A stretch of DNA of 64,000 nucleotides from Nitratireductor sp. ZSWI3 (GTDB lineage: Bacteria; Pseudomonadota; Alphaproteobacteria; Rhizobiales; Rhizobiaceae). Positions 27,664 to 35,644 of this stretch are shown in pieces. The translations under genes and the position numbers were made by a program. Each line of letters begins with the position of its first letter. Within the stretch, counting starts at the first letter, position 1. The stretch spans positions 19,717 to 83,716 of the forward strand of contig NZ_JANKOF010000009.1 in assembly GCF_024655565.1 (NCBI RefSeq), read 5' to 3'. The notes under the pieces were generated by a model. That model did not search any database. It worked only from the letters and a program-made list of their open reading frames with translations, and was not told the origin of the DNA.

Positions 27664-28331
27664 GCGCGCGCGAAGCCATTCTCGGCAAGCTCAGGGGCGC
27701 CGTCGGCGGCGCCGGCGACCAGACGCGCCGCGAGGCGGTGGAAAAGCGCCTTGGCAAGCCGCCGCGCGGCCTGATCCCGGCCCGCGGGCAGGTGGAGGGC
27801 GAGGAGCGCCTCGCCCTGTTCTGCCGCATGGCCGAAGCCGTGGTGGCGACGGTCGAGCGGGTGGGAAGCGCTGACGACGTGCCGGGGGCGGTGACGCACT
27901 ATCTGCGCTCAAAGAACCTCGCCCCCTCGGTGCGCATGGGCGACGACCGGCGCCTGAAGCGCATGGACTGGGCGGCGCAGAAGTCGCTGGAGGTCAAGCA
28001 TGGCCGCGCCCACCGCGAGGACGAGGTCGGCGTCAGCCACGCCTTCGCCGGCGTGGCCGAAACAGGCACGGTGGCGCTGCTGTCGGGCAAGGAAAATCCG
28101 ACGACGGTCAATTTCCTGCCGGATCATCACATTATCGTCGTCAACGCAAAGGACATCGCCGGCGATCTGGAAACGGTGATCTCCCGCATGAGGCGCAAAT
28201 TCGGCAAGGGCGAGATGCCACGGCTCCTGAACCTGATCACCGGTCCGTCGCGTTCCGGCGATATCGAGCAGACCATGCTCCTGGGCGCGCACGGACCGCG
28301 GGCGCTGCACCTGATCGTGGTCGACGGGTGA
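27660..28331 (+). CDS. lutC: Lactate utilization protein LutC (LldG)
   Basis: A 223-residue LUD-domain subunit. Visible family features: DEVGVSHAFAGVAETGTVAL, NFLPDHHIIVVNAKDI and NLITGPSRSGDIEQTMLLGAHGPRALHLIVVDG at the C-terminus. ATG overlaps the lutB stop, so the three lut genes are translationally coupled. Together LutABC oxidise L-lactate to pyruvate. Confidence 0.95.
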   Translation: MSAREAILGKLRGAVGGAGDQTRREAVEKRLGKPPRGLIPARGQVEGEERLALFCRMAEAVVATVERVGSADDVPGAVTHYLRSKNLAPSVRMGDDRRLKRMDWAAQKSLEVKHGRAHREDEVGVSHAFAGVAETGTVALLSGKENPTTVNFLPDHHIIVVNAKDIAGDLETVISRMRRKFGKGEMPRLLNLITGPSRSGDIEQTMLLGAHGPRALHLIVVDG

Positions 28332-28334
28332 CGA

Positions 28335-29075
28335 ATGGGCGCTGGGGTCTCCTATAGAGAGGCTTCGACGCCCGACGGCATGCGCCTCTACGCGATCGGC
28401 GACGTCCATGGCCGGCACGACCTGATGGCCGCGCTGCATGCGCGGATCATGGAGGAGATCCTGCACGACCGGCCGGCCGATTGGCGCGTCATCTATCTGG
28501 GCGACTATGTGGACCGGGGCATGGCCTCGAGCGGCGTGGTCGAGCATCTCGCCAACCTGCGCGAGCGCGACCCGCGCGTCGTCGCGCTCGCCGGCAATCA
28601 CGACGTCGGCTTTCTCGAGTTCCTGTCGAATCCCGATCCGTTCGGCCTGTTCGCCACCAATGGCGGCTTCGAGACGGCGCTGTCCTACGGGGTGGAGATC
28701 GACTTCACCTCGCGCGCGGCGATGGTGCCGGGATATCAGGCGCTGGTGAAGGCGGTGCCGCAGCACCACAAGGCCTTCCTGGCCACGCTGCCCTTCTCGA
28801 CGAGCTTCGGCGACTTCTTCTTCTGCCATGCGGGCATCCGCCCTGGCGTGCCGCTGGACGAGCAGACGGCGGACGATCTGATCTGGATTCGCCGGGAGTT
28901 CCACGCCTTCGACGGCCTGCACCCGAAGCTGGTGGTGCACGGCCACACGCCGGTGCGCGCGGCGCAGATCCTGCCCAACCGGGTCAATCTCGACACGGGC
29001 GCCTGGCAAACCGGCCGGCTGACGGCGTTGAAGCTTGAAGGAACGGATAAGGAACTGATCGAGGCGGCGGTCTGA
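28335..29075 (+). CDS. Metallophosphatase of the PPP serine/threonine phosphatase type
   Basis: A 246-residue calcineurin-like phosphatase. All PPP motifs are present: GDVHGRHD, GDYVDRG, GNHD, then HAGIRPGVP and VHGHTPVR. It resembles bacterial bis(5'-nucleosyl)-tetraphosphatase/PrpA-like protein phosphatases; the natural substrate is not evident. Starts 3 bp after lutC and may be carried on the same transcript without sharing the pathway. Confidence 0.92.
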   Translation: MGAGVSYREASTPDGMRLYAIGDVHGRHDLMAALHARIMEEILHDRPADWRVIYLGDYVDRGMASSGVVEHLANLRERDPRVVALAGNHDVGFLEFLSNPDPFGLFATNGGFETALSYGVEIDFTSRAAMVPGYQALVKAVPQHHKAFLATLPFSTSFGDFFFCHAGIRPGVPLDEQTADDLIWIRREFHAFDGLHPKLVVHGHTPVRAAQILPNRVNLDTGAWQTGRLTALKLEGTDKELIEAAV

Positions 29076-29090
29076 GAAACCGCCTGACGG

Positions 29091-29231
29091 CTACTCGATC
29101 GCTGCGGTGATGCCGTACCCGTCGACCGGATGGTGGTCGCCGACGGCGCCGGCGGAGAGAAGCCTGGCCCCGACGAGGGTGAACGCAGACACCATGATCA
29201 GGAACAGCAATGTTGCGCGCGCGACGGTCAT
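29091..29231 (-). CDS. Small hydrophobic protein, 46 residues (unrecognised)
   Basis: An open frame with ATG at 29231 and TAG at 29091: a short Thr/Arg N-terminus, a hydrophobic segment (about residues 7-27, LLFLIMVSAFTLVGARLL), then GDHHPVDGYGITAAIE. It reads as a small secreted or membrane-anchored peptide, and third codon positions are GC-rich as in neighbouring genes. Its stop lies 16 bp after the convergent phosphatase gene. I do not recognise the family. It could be chance, but the signal-like N-terminus argues for a real gene. Confidence 0.55.
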   Translation of the reverse strand: MTVARATLLFLIMVSAFTLVGARLLSAGAVGDHHPVDGYGITAAIE

Positions 29232-29370
29232 CCGGCAGCGGTCCTCTCGGTTTCAGGTAATGTTCGGCCCTGGTCCCCACCAGTGCCGGAGCGCTATAAG
29301 CACAATCGGCCTACAGTTAAAGAAGATTATTCTCGAATACCCTTATTAATTGTGACTGTTGCAAAATGGC

Positions 29371-29482
29371 GAGCGGGATGAGGAAAAGTGCGAAGCGGTT
29401 TTCCGCCCGCATCCCGCTCTGTTTTTTTGGACTCGATCGCGATTATGGTTCTGGATTGATTCAATCCAGAACCATCGCGATC
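29371..29482. repeat. Composite rhizobial palindromic element
   Basis: Two parts. First, GAGCGGGATG (29371-29380) and CATCCCGCTC (29410-29419) enclose GAAAAGTGCGAAGCGGTTTT, a core I recognise from rhizobial intergenic repeats. Second, a long hairpin at 29435-29482 with near-perfect arms containing ATGGTTCTGGATTGA and its complement, flanked by GATCGCG / CGCGATC, with a three-base bulge on the left arm. It ends 13 bases before the next gene's likely start. A partial copy of the first part is at 41634-41675. The AT-rich 29232-29370 holds no gene that I see. Confidence 0.8.
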
Positions 29483-29495
29483 TAGGATGACCGGG

Positions 29496-30134
29496 ATGCC
29501 GCTCCAGAACAGGGTCGATCCGTTCGGTGAAATCCGCGCCGTCGAGGCCCGCGGGCTCTTCACGGGCAATCGCGGGGTCCTGCACGATCCCGACACCAAA
29601 ACGCTTCTCAAGCGCCGCTGGACGACGAAGGCATGGATCGTCTGCGAATGCGCCTTCAAGGGGCGGCGGCGCAGCGTGATGGGCCGCAACGCGCCCTCAG
29701 GCGGGGCCGGCTGGACCGAGCTTTTTTTTCTCGACGAGGTGACGGCACTCGCCGCTGGGCACCGGCCGTGCTTCTATTGCCGCCGCGCCGCGGCAACCGA
29801 TTTCATGGCGCGATTCGCCGCCGCCGCAGGCCTTGCATCGCCGAAGGTCGCCGTACTGGATGCGCGCCTGCATGGCGAGCGATGCGCCTCGGGTGGCCGC
29901 CCCCGCGCCATCGGCCGGGACGACCTGGAGACCCTGCCGGACGGGGCGATGGTGGCGGCCGGCGCGAGCGCCTTTGCTCTGCGCGATGGCGAGGCGCGCG
30001 CCTGGAGCTTTTCAGGCTATGGAAAGGGACAGCCCCAGGACCATTTGCCGGAGACGCTCGTGCTTCTGACGCCGCCGACGATCCTCGGGGTCCTGCGGGC
30101 CGGCTACCGTCCCGTCTGGCACGGGAGCGCCTGA
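29496..30134 (+). CDS. Conserved protein of unknown function (cysteine-pair, FFLDE motif)
   Basis: A 212-residue protein from the ATG at 29496 (MPLQNRVDPFGEI); another ATG nine bases earlier is possible. I recall uncharacterised alphaproteobacterial proteins sharing MPLQNRV-PFGEI, GNRG-LHD, KAWIVCECAFKGRRR, TELFFLDEVTALAAGHRPC and a CFYCRR pair. The Cys pair could bind zinc as in HNH-like proteins, but no complete motif is seen. The C-terminal half has SGYGKGQPQDHLPETLVLLTPPT. The gene follows a palindromic repeat and converges with an Hsp70-like gene, with 2 bp between the stops. Confidence 0.8.
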   Translation: MPLQNRVDPFGEIRAVEARGLFTGNRGVLHDPDTKTLLKRRWTTKAWIVCECAFKGRRRSVMGRNAPSGGAGWTELFFLDEVTALAAGHRPCFYCRRAAATDFMARFAAAAGLASPKVAVLDARLHGERCASGGRPRAIGRDDLETLPDGAMVAAGASAFALRDGEARAWSFSGYGKGQPQDHLPETLVLLTPPTILGVLRAGYRPVWHGSA

Positions 30135-30136
30135 CG

Positions 30137-31393
30137 TCAGGAGAATTTGCGTCGCGCGTCGAGGGCCAGCCCCGAGCCAACGCTGCCCAGAAGGTCGCCG
30201 GCGACGATGCGGGCATCCGGCAAGAGGCCGGCGACGGTTTGCTGCAGGAGCGGGATCGAGCTCGATCCGCCGGTGAGGAATACGGTGTCGATGGCGCCGG
30301 CGCCGACGCCGGCCATCGCCAGGAGCCTGGAGACCGCCTGCGCAAGACGGTGCATGGCCTCGCCGATCACCGCGTCGAAGGCCGTGCGCGTCACGGCGAC
30401 GTCGGCCCCGTCGATGAAGCGGGCAAGCCGGATCCGCGTTTCCGCCTCGCCGGTGAGCGCGATCTTCGCTTCCTCGACGGCGAGCGCCAGCGAATGGCCG
30501 CGCCGTTCCTCGACCACCCGGATCAGCCGGTCGACGAGATCGCGCCGCGCGGCCTCGTAGCGGATCTGCCGAAGCTCGCTCATGACCTCGCGCGAATACA
30601 GCGCGTTGATGCGGTGCCAGGTGGCGAGATCATTGAAATGGCGCTTCGGCAGCAGCCGCTTTCCGTCGGCGGTGGAGGAGCCGAGTCCCAGATGCGGCAT
30701 CACCTCGGCGATGCTCAGGAGGCGGTCGAAATCGGTGCCGCCGATGTGGACGCCGCCATTGGCCAGAATGTCGTCCTGCCGGTCGGCCTTGCGGGCGCGC
30801 TCGGGCGCGACGCGGACGATGGAGAAGTCGGATGTGCCGCCGCCGATGTCGACGATCAGCACCAGCTCCTCGCCGGCGGCCGTCCGTTCGTAATCGAGCG
30901 CCGCGGCGATCGGCTCGAACTGAAAGGCGACATGGCGGAAGCCCTGCGCACGGGCGATCTGCTCGAGCATTGCTTCAGCCTCGGCATCGGCTGCATCGTC
31001 CTCGTCGACGAAGCGCACCGGCCGGCCGAAGACGGCCTGATCGGCCCTTGTGCCCGCCTCCGCTTCGAGCTTCCCGCGCAGATGGCCGATGAAATGGCCG
31101 AGGATATCGGCGAAGGTCATGAAGCGGGTGCGGATGCGCGTCTTCTCATGCATCAGGGAGGAGCCCAGAATGCTCTTCAGCGAGCGCATGAGGCGGCCTT
31201 CCTCCCCCTCCACATAGGCATCGATCGCCGCACGGCCGAACCGGACCCGATCGTCGTCGAAACCGAAGAACAGGGCGCTGGGCAGCGTCACCCGATCCCC
31301 CTCGAGCGGCAGCAGGCGAGCCTCTTCGGCGTTGCTCACGCCGACCGTGGAGTTGGACGTCCCGAAGTCGATTCCGCAATAGAGAGGGCTCAT
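30137..31393 (-). CDS. Hsp70 family protein (YegD-like, orphan DnaK)
   Basis: A 418-residue ATPase with the actin/Hsp70 fold. Phosphate-1 motif YCGIDFGTSNSTVGV, phosphate-2 VLIVDIGGGTSDFSIV and adenosine motif TVFLTGGSSSIPLLQQ are intact. It ends soon after the nucleotide-binding domain, so the DnaK peptide-binding domain and lid are absent, as in YegD. Start ATG at 31393 gives the family N-terminus (SPLYCGIDFGTSN); a longer frame lies antisense to rsmE. No DnaJ partner adjoins it. Confidence 0.92.
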   Translation of the reverse strand: MSPLYCGIDFGTSNSTVGVSNAEEARLLPLEGDRVTLPSALFFGFDDDRVRFGRAAIDAYVEGEEGRLMRSLKSILGSSLMHEKTRIRTRFMTFADILGHFIGHLRGKLEAEAGTRADQAVFGRPVRFVDEDDAADAEAEAMLEQIARAQGFRHVAFQFEPIAAALDYERTAAGEELVLIVDIGGGTSDFSIVRVAPERARKADRQDDILANGGVHIGGTDFDRLLSIAEVMPHLGLGSSTADGKRLLPKRHFNDLATWHRINALYSREVMSELRQIRYEAARRDLVDRLIRVVEERRGHSLALAVEEAKIALTGEAETRIRLARFIDGADVAVTRTAFDAVIGEAMHRLAQAVSRLLAMAGVGAGAIDTVFLTGGSSSIPLLQQTVAGLLPDARIVAGDLLGSVGSGLALDARRKFS

Positions 31394-31615
31394 GGCGCGT
31401 GTCCGATCCGTTCGATTGAGGCGACCGGCCAGGGCGCGAAGATGGGCGCGGGTTCCCGTGTGGGAGCCTTGAGCGTCCGGCCAGATGAGTGAAACGAGCC
31501 GGTGCGTATAAGCGGCTGAGGCGCAGCCCGCAAGGCGGAAGGCGGACAGAGGGCGAAAAATGCCGGCTGCCGCACGCCTCTTGACGCCCGCCCGACGATC
31601 CACCATCAGTCCGCC

Positions 31616-32353
31616 ATGCGCGCGAACTACAAATTGCAACGGCTCTTCATCGATGCCGATCTCTTCGCCGGCGGGCTGGTCGACACCACTCGCGAGCAAG
31701 CCCATTACCTGATCAACGTGCTGCGCCTGCGCGAGGGCGCCGAGGTGCTTGTCTTCAACGGTCGCGACGGCGAGTGGCATGCCGAGCTTGCCGAGGCGGG
31801 CCGCAAGGTCGCGCGCCTGCGCCTGAAGAGACAGGCGCGCCCACAGACCCCGTTGCCCGACCTCGTCTATTGTTTCGCGCCGCTGAAGAAGGGGCGGCTC
31901 GACTATCTCGTGCAGAAGGCGGTGGAGATGGGCGCCGGCGTCCTCCAGCCCGTCGTCACGCAGCACACGCAGGTCGCCCGGCCTGGCACCGAGCGCCTTG
32001 CGGCGAACGTGATGGAGGCCGCCGAGCAGTGCGGCATTTTGGCCCTGCCCGAGCTTCGCGAGCCGGTCAAGCTGGACCGGCTTCTGGCAGGATGGGAGCC
32101 CGACCGCCGCCTGATCTTCTGCGACGAGGCTGCGGCCGCCGACAATCCGATCGCAGCGCTTTCGGCCGTCGAGGAAAGAAAGCTGGCACTGCTGGTGGGG
32201 CCGGAGGGTGGGTTTTCCGACGCGGAACGGGCGCAATTGCGGGCTTTGCCCTTCGTCACGGCCATACCGCTCGGGCCGCGCATCCTGCGCGCCGACACGG
32301 CGGCCGTTGCGGCCCTGGCCGTCATCCAGGCGACCATCGGAGATTGGTTATAG
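31616..32353 (+). CDS. rsmE: 16S rRNA m3U1498 methyltransferase RsmE
   Basis: A 245-residue SPOUT methyltransferase modifying U1498 of 16S rRNA. N-terminal PUA-like domain ([26 protein letters not shown]), then the knotted SAM site with [33 protein letters not shown] and [12 protein letters not shown]. Length matches the family. It lies 104 bp before gshA, in the same direction. Confidence 0.95.
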   Translation: MRANYKLQRLFIDADLFAGGLVDTTREQAHYLINVLRLREGAEVLVFNGRDGEWHAELAEAGRKVARLRLKRQARPQTPLPDLVYCFAPLKKGRLDYLVQKAVEMGAGVLQPVVTQHTQVARPGTERLAANVMEAAEQCGILALPELREPVKLDRLLAGWEPDRRLIFCDEAAAADNPIAALSAVEERKLALLVGPEGGFSDAERAQLRALPFVTAIPLGPRILRADTAAVAALAVIQATIGDWL

Positions 32354-32371
32354 GCCCATCGTCAAGAGAAG

Positions 32372-32400
32372 TTGACGCTGCGGTCAGCAGTTTTTACTTG
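32372..32400 (+). promoter_or_regulatory. Possible gshA promoter
   Basis: TTGACG (32372-32377), a 17-bp spacer and a weak -10 TACTTG (32395-32400), 57 bp before the gshA ATG. The -35 is good, the -10 poor. Confidence 0.4.
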
Positions 32401-32457
32401 AAGCGGATTGTCAGCATGGTCCATCAGTCGCGATGACTGATTGGCAGGAGAACCATC

Positions 32458-33831
32458 ATGGCCCGTGACACCACCGACAGCCGGCCGATCGAGCGGGTCG
32501 AAGACCTCGTCGAGGACATCGCCAAGGGCTGCAAGCCCAGGGAAAAATGGCGCATCGGCACCGAGCACGAGAAATTCCCTTTCTACGTCGACGGCAACCG
32601 CCCGGTTCCCTATGAGGGCGAGCGCGGCATCCGCGCCATTCTCGAAGGGATGCAGCGCATCCTCGGCTGGGATCCGATCGAGGATGCGGGAAACATCATC
32701 GGCCTCGTCGAGCCGACGGGGCAGGGGGCGATCTCCCTCGAGCCGGGCGGCCAGTTCGAGCTTTCGGGCGCGCCGCTGGAGACGCTGCACCAGACCTGCC
32801 GGGAGGGCAACGCGCATCTGGCGCAACTGCGCGAAATCGCCGAGCCGCTCGGCATCCGCTTTCTCGGCCTCGGCGGCAGCCCGAAATGGACGCTGGCCGA
32901 AACGCCGGTCATGCCGAAATCGCGCTACCAGATCATGACGGCCTACATGCCGAAGGTCGGCAGCCACGGCCTCGACATGATGTACCGCACCTGCACCATC
33001 CAGGTGAATCTCGACTTCTCTTCGGAAGCCGACATGCGCCGCAAGATGCAGGTCGCGCAGCGCCTGCAGCCGCTGTCGACGGCCCTGTTCGCCAATTCGC
33101 CCTTCACCGAGGGGCGTCTCAACGGCTTCCAGTCGTGGCGCGGCGAGATCTGGCGCGACACCGACAACCAGCGCGCCGGTTTGCTGCCATTCGTCTTCTC
33201 GCCGCGCTTCGGCTTCGCCGATTATGTGGAGTGGGCCCTCGACGTGCCGATGTATTTCGTCATTCGCGACGGGCGCTATTACGACTGCACGCATGTCACC
33301 TTCCGCCAGTTCATGGCCGGCGCGTTGAAGGATGAGGTGCCGGACGGCTGGCCGACCATCGGCGACTGGTCGAACCATTTGTCGACGGTGTTCCCGGATG
33401 TGCGGCTCAAGCGTTTCCTGGAAATGCGCGGCGCCGATGGCGGCCCGTGGCGGCGCATCTGCGCGCTGCCGGCCTTCTGGGTCGGCCTGCTTTATGACGA
33501 CGTGGCGCTGGATGCGGTGGAGGAATTGACGGCGGACTGGTCGTTCGAGGAAGTGCAGCAGATGCGCGATGCGGTGCCGGGCGAAGGGCTGTCGGCGCTT
33601 TTCCGCAATCACAAGCTGTTCGAGATGGCGCGCGAGGTGCTGGCGATCTCACGGACCGGCCTGACGAACCGCCGGCGCGTCAACGCGGAAGGCTATGACG
33701 AAGCGAGCTTCCTGAGCCCGCTCGACGAGATCGTCGCGCGCGGCACCACCAGCGCTGAGGAACTGACCAACGCTTTCAACACGCGCTGGGGCGGGTCCAT
33801 CGAGCCGGTGTTCCTGGAGCAGGCTTATTGA
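32458..33831 (+). CDS. gshA: Glutamate-cysteine ligase (alphaproteobacterial/plant type)
   Basis: A 457-residue enzyme making gamma-glutamylcysteine, the first step of glutathione synthesis. Visible landmarks are WRIGTEHEKFPFY, ISLEPGGQFELSGAPLETLHQT, FLGLGGSPKW, MPKGSHGLDMMYRTCT-like segments and NGFQSWRGEIWRDTDNQRAG. These place it in the GshA class shared by alphaproteobacteria and plants, not the gammaproteobacterial one. gshB is not in the window. Confidence 0.96.
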   Translation: MARDTTDSRPIERVEDLVEDIAKGCKPREKWRIGTEHEKFPFYVDGNRPVPYEGERGIRAILEGMQRILGWDPIEDAGNIIGLVEPTGQGAISLEPGGQFELSGAPLETLHQTCREGNAHLAQLREIAEPLGIRFLGLGGSPKWTLAETPVMPKSRYQIMTAYMPKVGSHGLDMMYRTCTIQVNLDFSSEADMRRKMQVAQRLQPLSTALFANSPFTEGRLNGFQSWRGEIWRDTDNQRAGLLPFVFSPRFGFADYVEWALDVPMYFVIRDGRYYDCTHVTFRQFMAGALKDEVPDGWPTIGDWSNHLSTVFPDVRLKRFLEMRGADGGPWRRICALPAFWVGLLYDDVALDAVEELTADWSFEEVQQMRDAVPGEGLSALFRNHKLFEMAREVLAISRTGLTNRRRVNAEGYDEASFLSPLDEIVARGTTSAEELTNAFNTRWGGSIEPVFLEQAY

Positions 33832-33853
33832 GGTGATCTCCGCACGCCGGCGT

Positions 33854-33880
33854 TTCCACCTGGCTGCAAAATGCTCTATC
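33854..33880 (+). repeat. Short dispersed motif GGCTGCAAAATGCT, copy upstream of the DUF937 gene
   Basis: TTCCACCTGGCTGCAAAATGCT at 33854-33875, followed by CTAT, 53 bp before the DUF937 gene. A copy with one change lies upstream of the TAXI gene (59719-59740), and two more form a hairpin at 50081-50120. It could be part of a shared promoter (the CTAT/ATAG after it resembles a -10) or a dispersed repeat. Confidence 0.5.
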
Positions 33881-33928
33881 GTCGGTGCCGACGGGCGACA
33901 ACGTTCCAATGCGTGAGAGGAGAGAGCC

Positions 33929-34849
33929 ATGCTTCCCTTGTTCGAAATGCTCAACAGTGCCGGGCAGGGCCAGGGGGTCGAGCAGCTGGCGCGGCAGTTC
34001 GGCCTCTCGCAGCGCCAGGCGCAGGAGGCGATGGAGGCGCTGCTGCCGGCCTTCAGCCAGGGGCTGAAGCGCAACGCGTCGGATCCCTACGGCACCGGAA
34101 ATTTCCTCGGCGCGTTGGCCTCCGGCCAGCATGCCCGCTATTTCGAGGATGCCGCCAAGGCCTTTACACCCGAGGGCATGGCTGAAGGCAACGGCATTCT
34201 CGGCCACCTGTTCGGCTCCAAGGACGTGAGCCGGGCCGTGGCGAGCCATGCGGCGCAGGCGACGGGCCTCGGAGAAGACGTTCTGAAACAGATGCTGCCG
34301 GCGCTTGCCTCGATGATCATGGGTGGGCTTTTCAAGCAGTCGACGGGGCAGATGCAGGCGGCGAGCCGCCAGCAGGCGCAGGCCGGCGGCGGCATGCTCG
34401 GTGAGCTGATGGAGCAGATGATGCGCCAGATGGGCGGGCAGGGCACGCAGCCAACCGGCCGCAATCCTTCGGGGCGCAATCCTTCGGGCATGAGCCCGTC
34501 CGACAACCCGCTGGGGCAGATCCTGGAGGGCATGTTCGGTGGCGGTGCCGGCGGCACCGCCTCGCGCGGCCCTGCTTCCGGCGGGCGCCCTGGCGCCCAG
34601 GCCGACAATCCGCTCGGCCAGATCTTCGATGAGTTTCTGCGCAATGCGCAAGGGGCAGGCCGCGGCGAGCCGCAGCAAAGGGCACCCGAGCCGGAGCCGC
34701 GCGTGAACCCGAGCGGCCGGCCGCGCAACCCCTATGACGATCTGTTCGGCCAGATGTTCGAGACCGGCCGCAAGACGCGCGACGACTACGAGCGTGGCGT
34801 GGAGAATATTTTCGAGCAGTTCCGCCAGGGGATGGAACGGCACCGCTAG
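33929..34849 (+). CDS. DUF937 domain-containing protein
   Basis: A 306-residue protein. The DUF937 fold is N-terminal (about residues 1-140): QLARQFGLSQRQAQEAMEAL, GNGILGHLFGSKDVSRAVAS, and TGLGEDVLKQMLPALASMIMGGL. The remainder is low-complexity Gly/Gln/Pro/Asn with two near-identical NPLGQI(L/F) segments (about 191-200 and 226-235) and repeated RNPSG units. The C-terminus is charged and helical. No signal peptide or membrane helix. Function unknown; relatives with a YidB-like fold are widespread. Confidence 0.85.
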   Translation: MLPLFEMLNSAGQGQGVEQLARQFGLSQRQAQEAMEALLPAFSQGLKRNASDPYGTGNFLGALASGQHARYFEDAAKAFTPEGMAEGNGILGHLFGSKDVSRAVASHAAQATGLGEDVLKQMLPALASMIMGGLFKQSTGQMQAASRQQAQAGGGMLGELMEQMMRQMGGQGTQPTGRNPSGRNPSGMSPSDNPLGQILEGMFGGGAGGTASRGPASGGRPGAQADNPLGQIFDEFLRNAQGAGRGEPQQRAPEPEPRVNPSGRPRNPYDDLFGQMFETGRKTRDDYERGVENIFEQFRQGMERHR

Positions 34850-34935
34850 GCTGCGCCCCGAGCCTGTCGGAACGGGCTCCGATGGCACAGGCCCGCGCCC
34901 GGCGCGACAAAGCGCCCGCCGGCGGCGCGGTTTGA

Positions 34936-34964
34936 TTGACTTTTCGGCTCCCTCTCCCTATAAG
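34936..34964 (+). promoter_or_regulatory. rpmH operon promoter (sigma70 type)
   Basis: -35 TTGACT (34936-34941), 17-bp spacer, -10 TATAAG (34959-34964): one of the best housekeeping promoters in the window. It lies 149 bp before the rpmH ATG and should drive rpmH-rnpA-yidC. Confidence 0.8.
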
Positions 34965-35032
34965 CCCGGCCACGCTTGGGTCTTGGCCCGGCGGCGCGTT
35001 GTCGCGCCCTCGGCCAGGCTCTGAAAGCAAAG

Positions 35033-35082
35033 CTCCTGTTCATAGAAACAGAATGAACTCCTGTTCATAGAAACAGAACGAA
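35033..35082 (+). repeat. Tandem 25-bp repeat in the rpmH leader
   Basis: Two adjacent copies, 35033-35057 and 35058-35082, each reading CTCCTGTTCATAGAAACAGAA plus GAA-type ending and differing at one base. Each contains the short inverted repeat CTGTT/AACAG. They sit in the transcribed leader between the promoter and the rpmH ATG (35113). Confidence 0.85.
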
Positions 35083-35112
35083 GAAGGGCCGCACTCCGCG
35101 GTGTTAAAATAA

Positions 35113-35247
35113 ATGAAGCGCACTTATCAGCCCTCGAAAATCGTCCGCAAGCGCCGGCACGGCTTCCGTGCCCGCATGGCCACCACCGGCGGCCGCCGCG
35201 TGATCGCCGCCCGCCGCGCCCGCGGTCGCAAGCGGCTCTCCGCCTAA
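35113..35247 (+). CDS. rpmH: 50S ribosomal protein L34
   Basis: A 44-residue, very basic ribosomal protein: [20 protein letters not shown], then the [21 protein letters not shown] segment that defines L34. A complete, normal-length copy, too short for common ORF cut-offs. First gene of the conserved rpmH-rnpA-yidC cluster. Confidence 0.99.
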   Translation: MKRTYQPSKIVRKRRHGFRARMATTGGRRVIAARRARGRKRLSA

Positions 35248-35270
35248 GCGTCGGAGGCGAGGCCGGAAAC

Positions 35271-35636
35271 ATGGCGGACCGGCCAGCCCTGCAGCAACCG
35301 GCGCGCCTCAAGAAGCGCGCCGATTTCCTGGCTGTCCGCCGCGGTGAAAAGCGGCGTGGACAGCTTTTCCTGCTGGAAGTGCTGGATCGGGGCGACGAGG
35401 ACGCGCCGCGGCTCGGCATCACGGTCACCAAGAAGGTGGGCAACGCGGTGGTCAGAAACCGCATCCGCCGCCGCCTGAAAGAAGCCTGCCGCACCCATGC
35501 AGCCCATGACATGGCGGCTGGCAAGGACTATGTGATTGTGGCGCGGCGCTCGGTGCTCGATGCGCCGTTCGCCTCCCTGAAAGACGAGCTTTCCCGCCGC
35601 ATCGGAGAAGCCGGTGGAAGGCGTGGAAGGGGCTAA
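35271..35636 (+). CDS. rnpA: Ribonuclease P protein component
   Basis: A 121-residue basic protein partnering RNase P RNA in tRNA 5' processing. Family motifs: [37 protein letters not shown] and the RRRLKEACR signature; C-terminal [11 protein letters not shown]. 23 bp after rpmH. No yidD gene is seen between it and yidC. Confidence 0.97.
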   Translation: MADRPALQQPARLKKRADFLAVRRGEKRRGQLFLLEVLDRGDEDAPRLGITVTKKVGNAVVRNRIRRRLKEACRTHAAHDMAAGKDYVIVARRSVLDAPFASLKDELSRRIGEAGGRRGRG

Positions 35637-35644
35637 GGACCTTG

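Noticed and set aside
33866..33877. Sigma-54 promoter at the GGCTGCAAAATGCT motif
   Set aside because: The GG and GC pairs are 9 bp apart rather than the required 10 in the GG-N10-GC core, and no activator gene is nearby.
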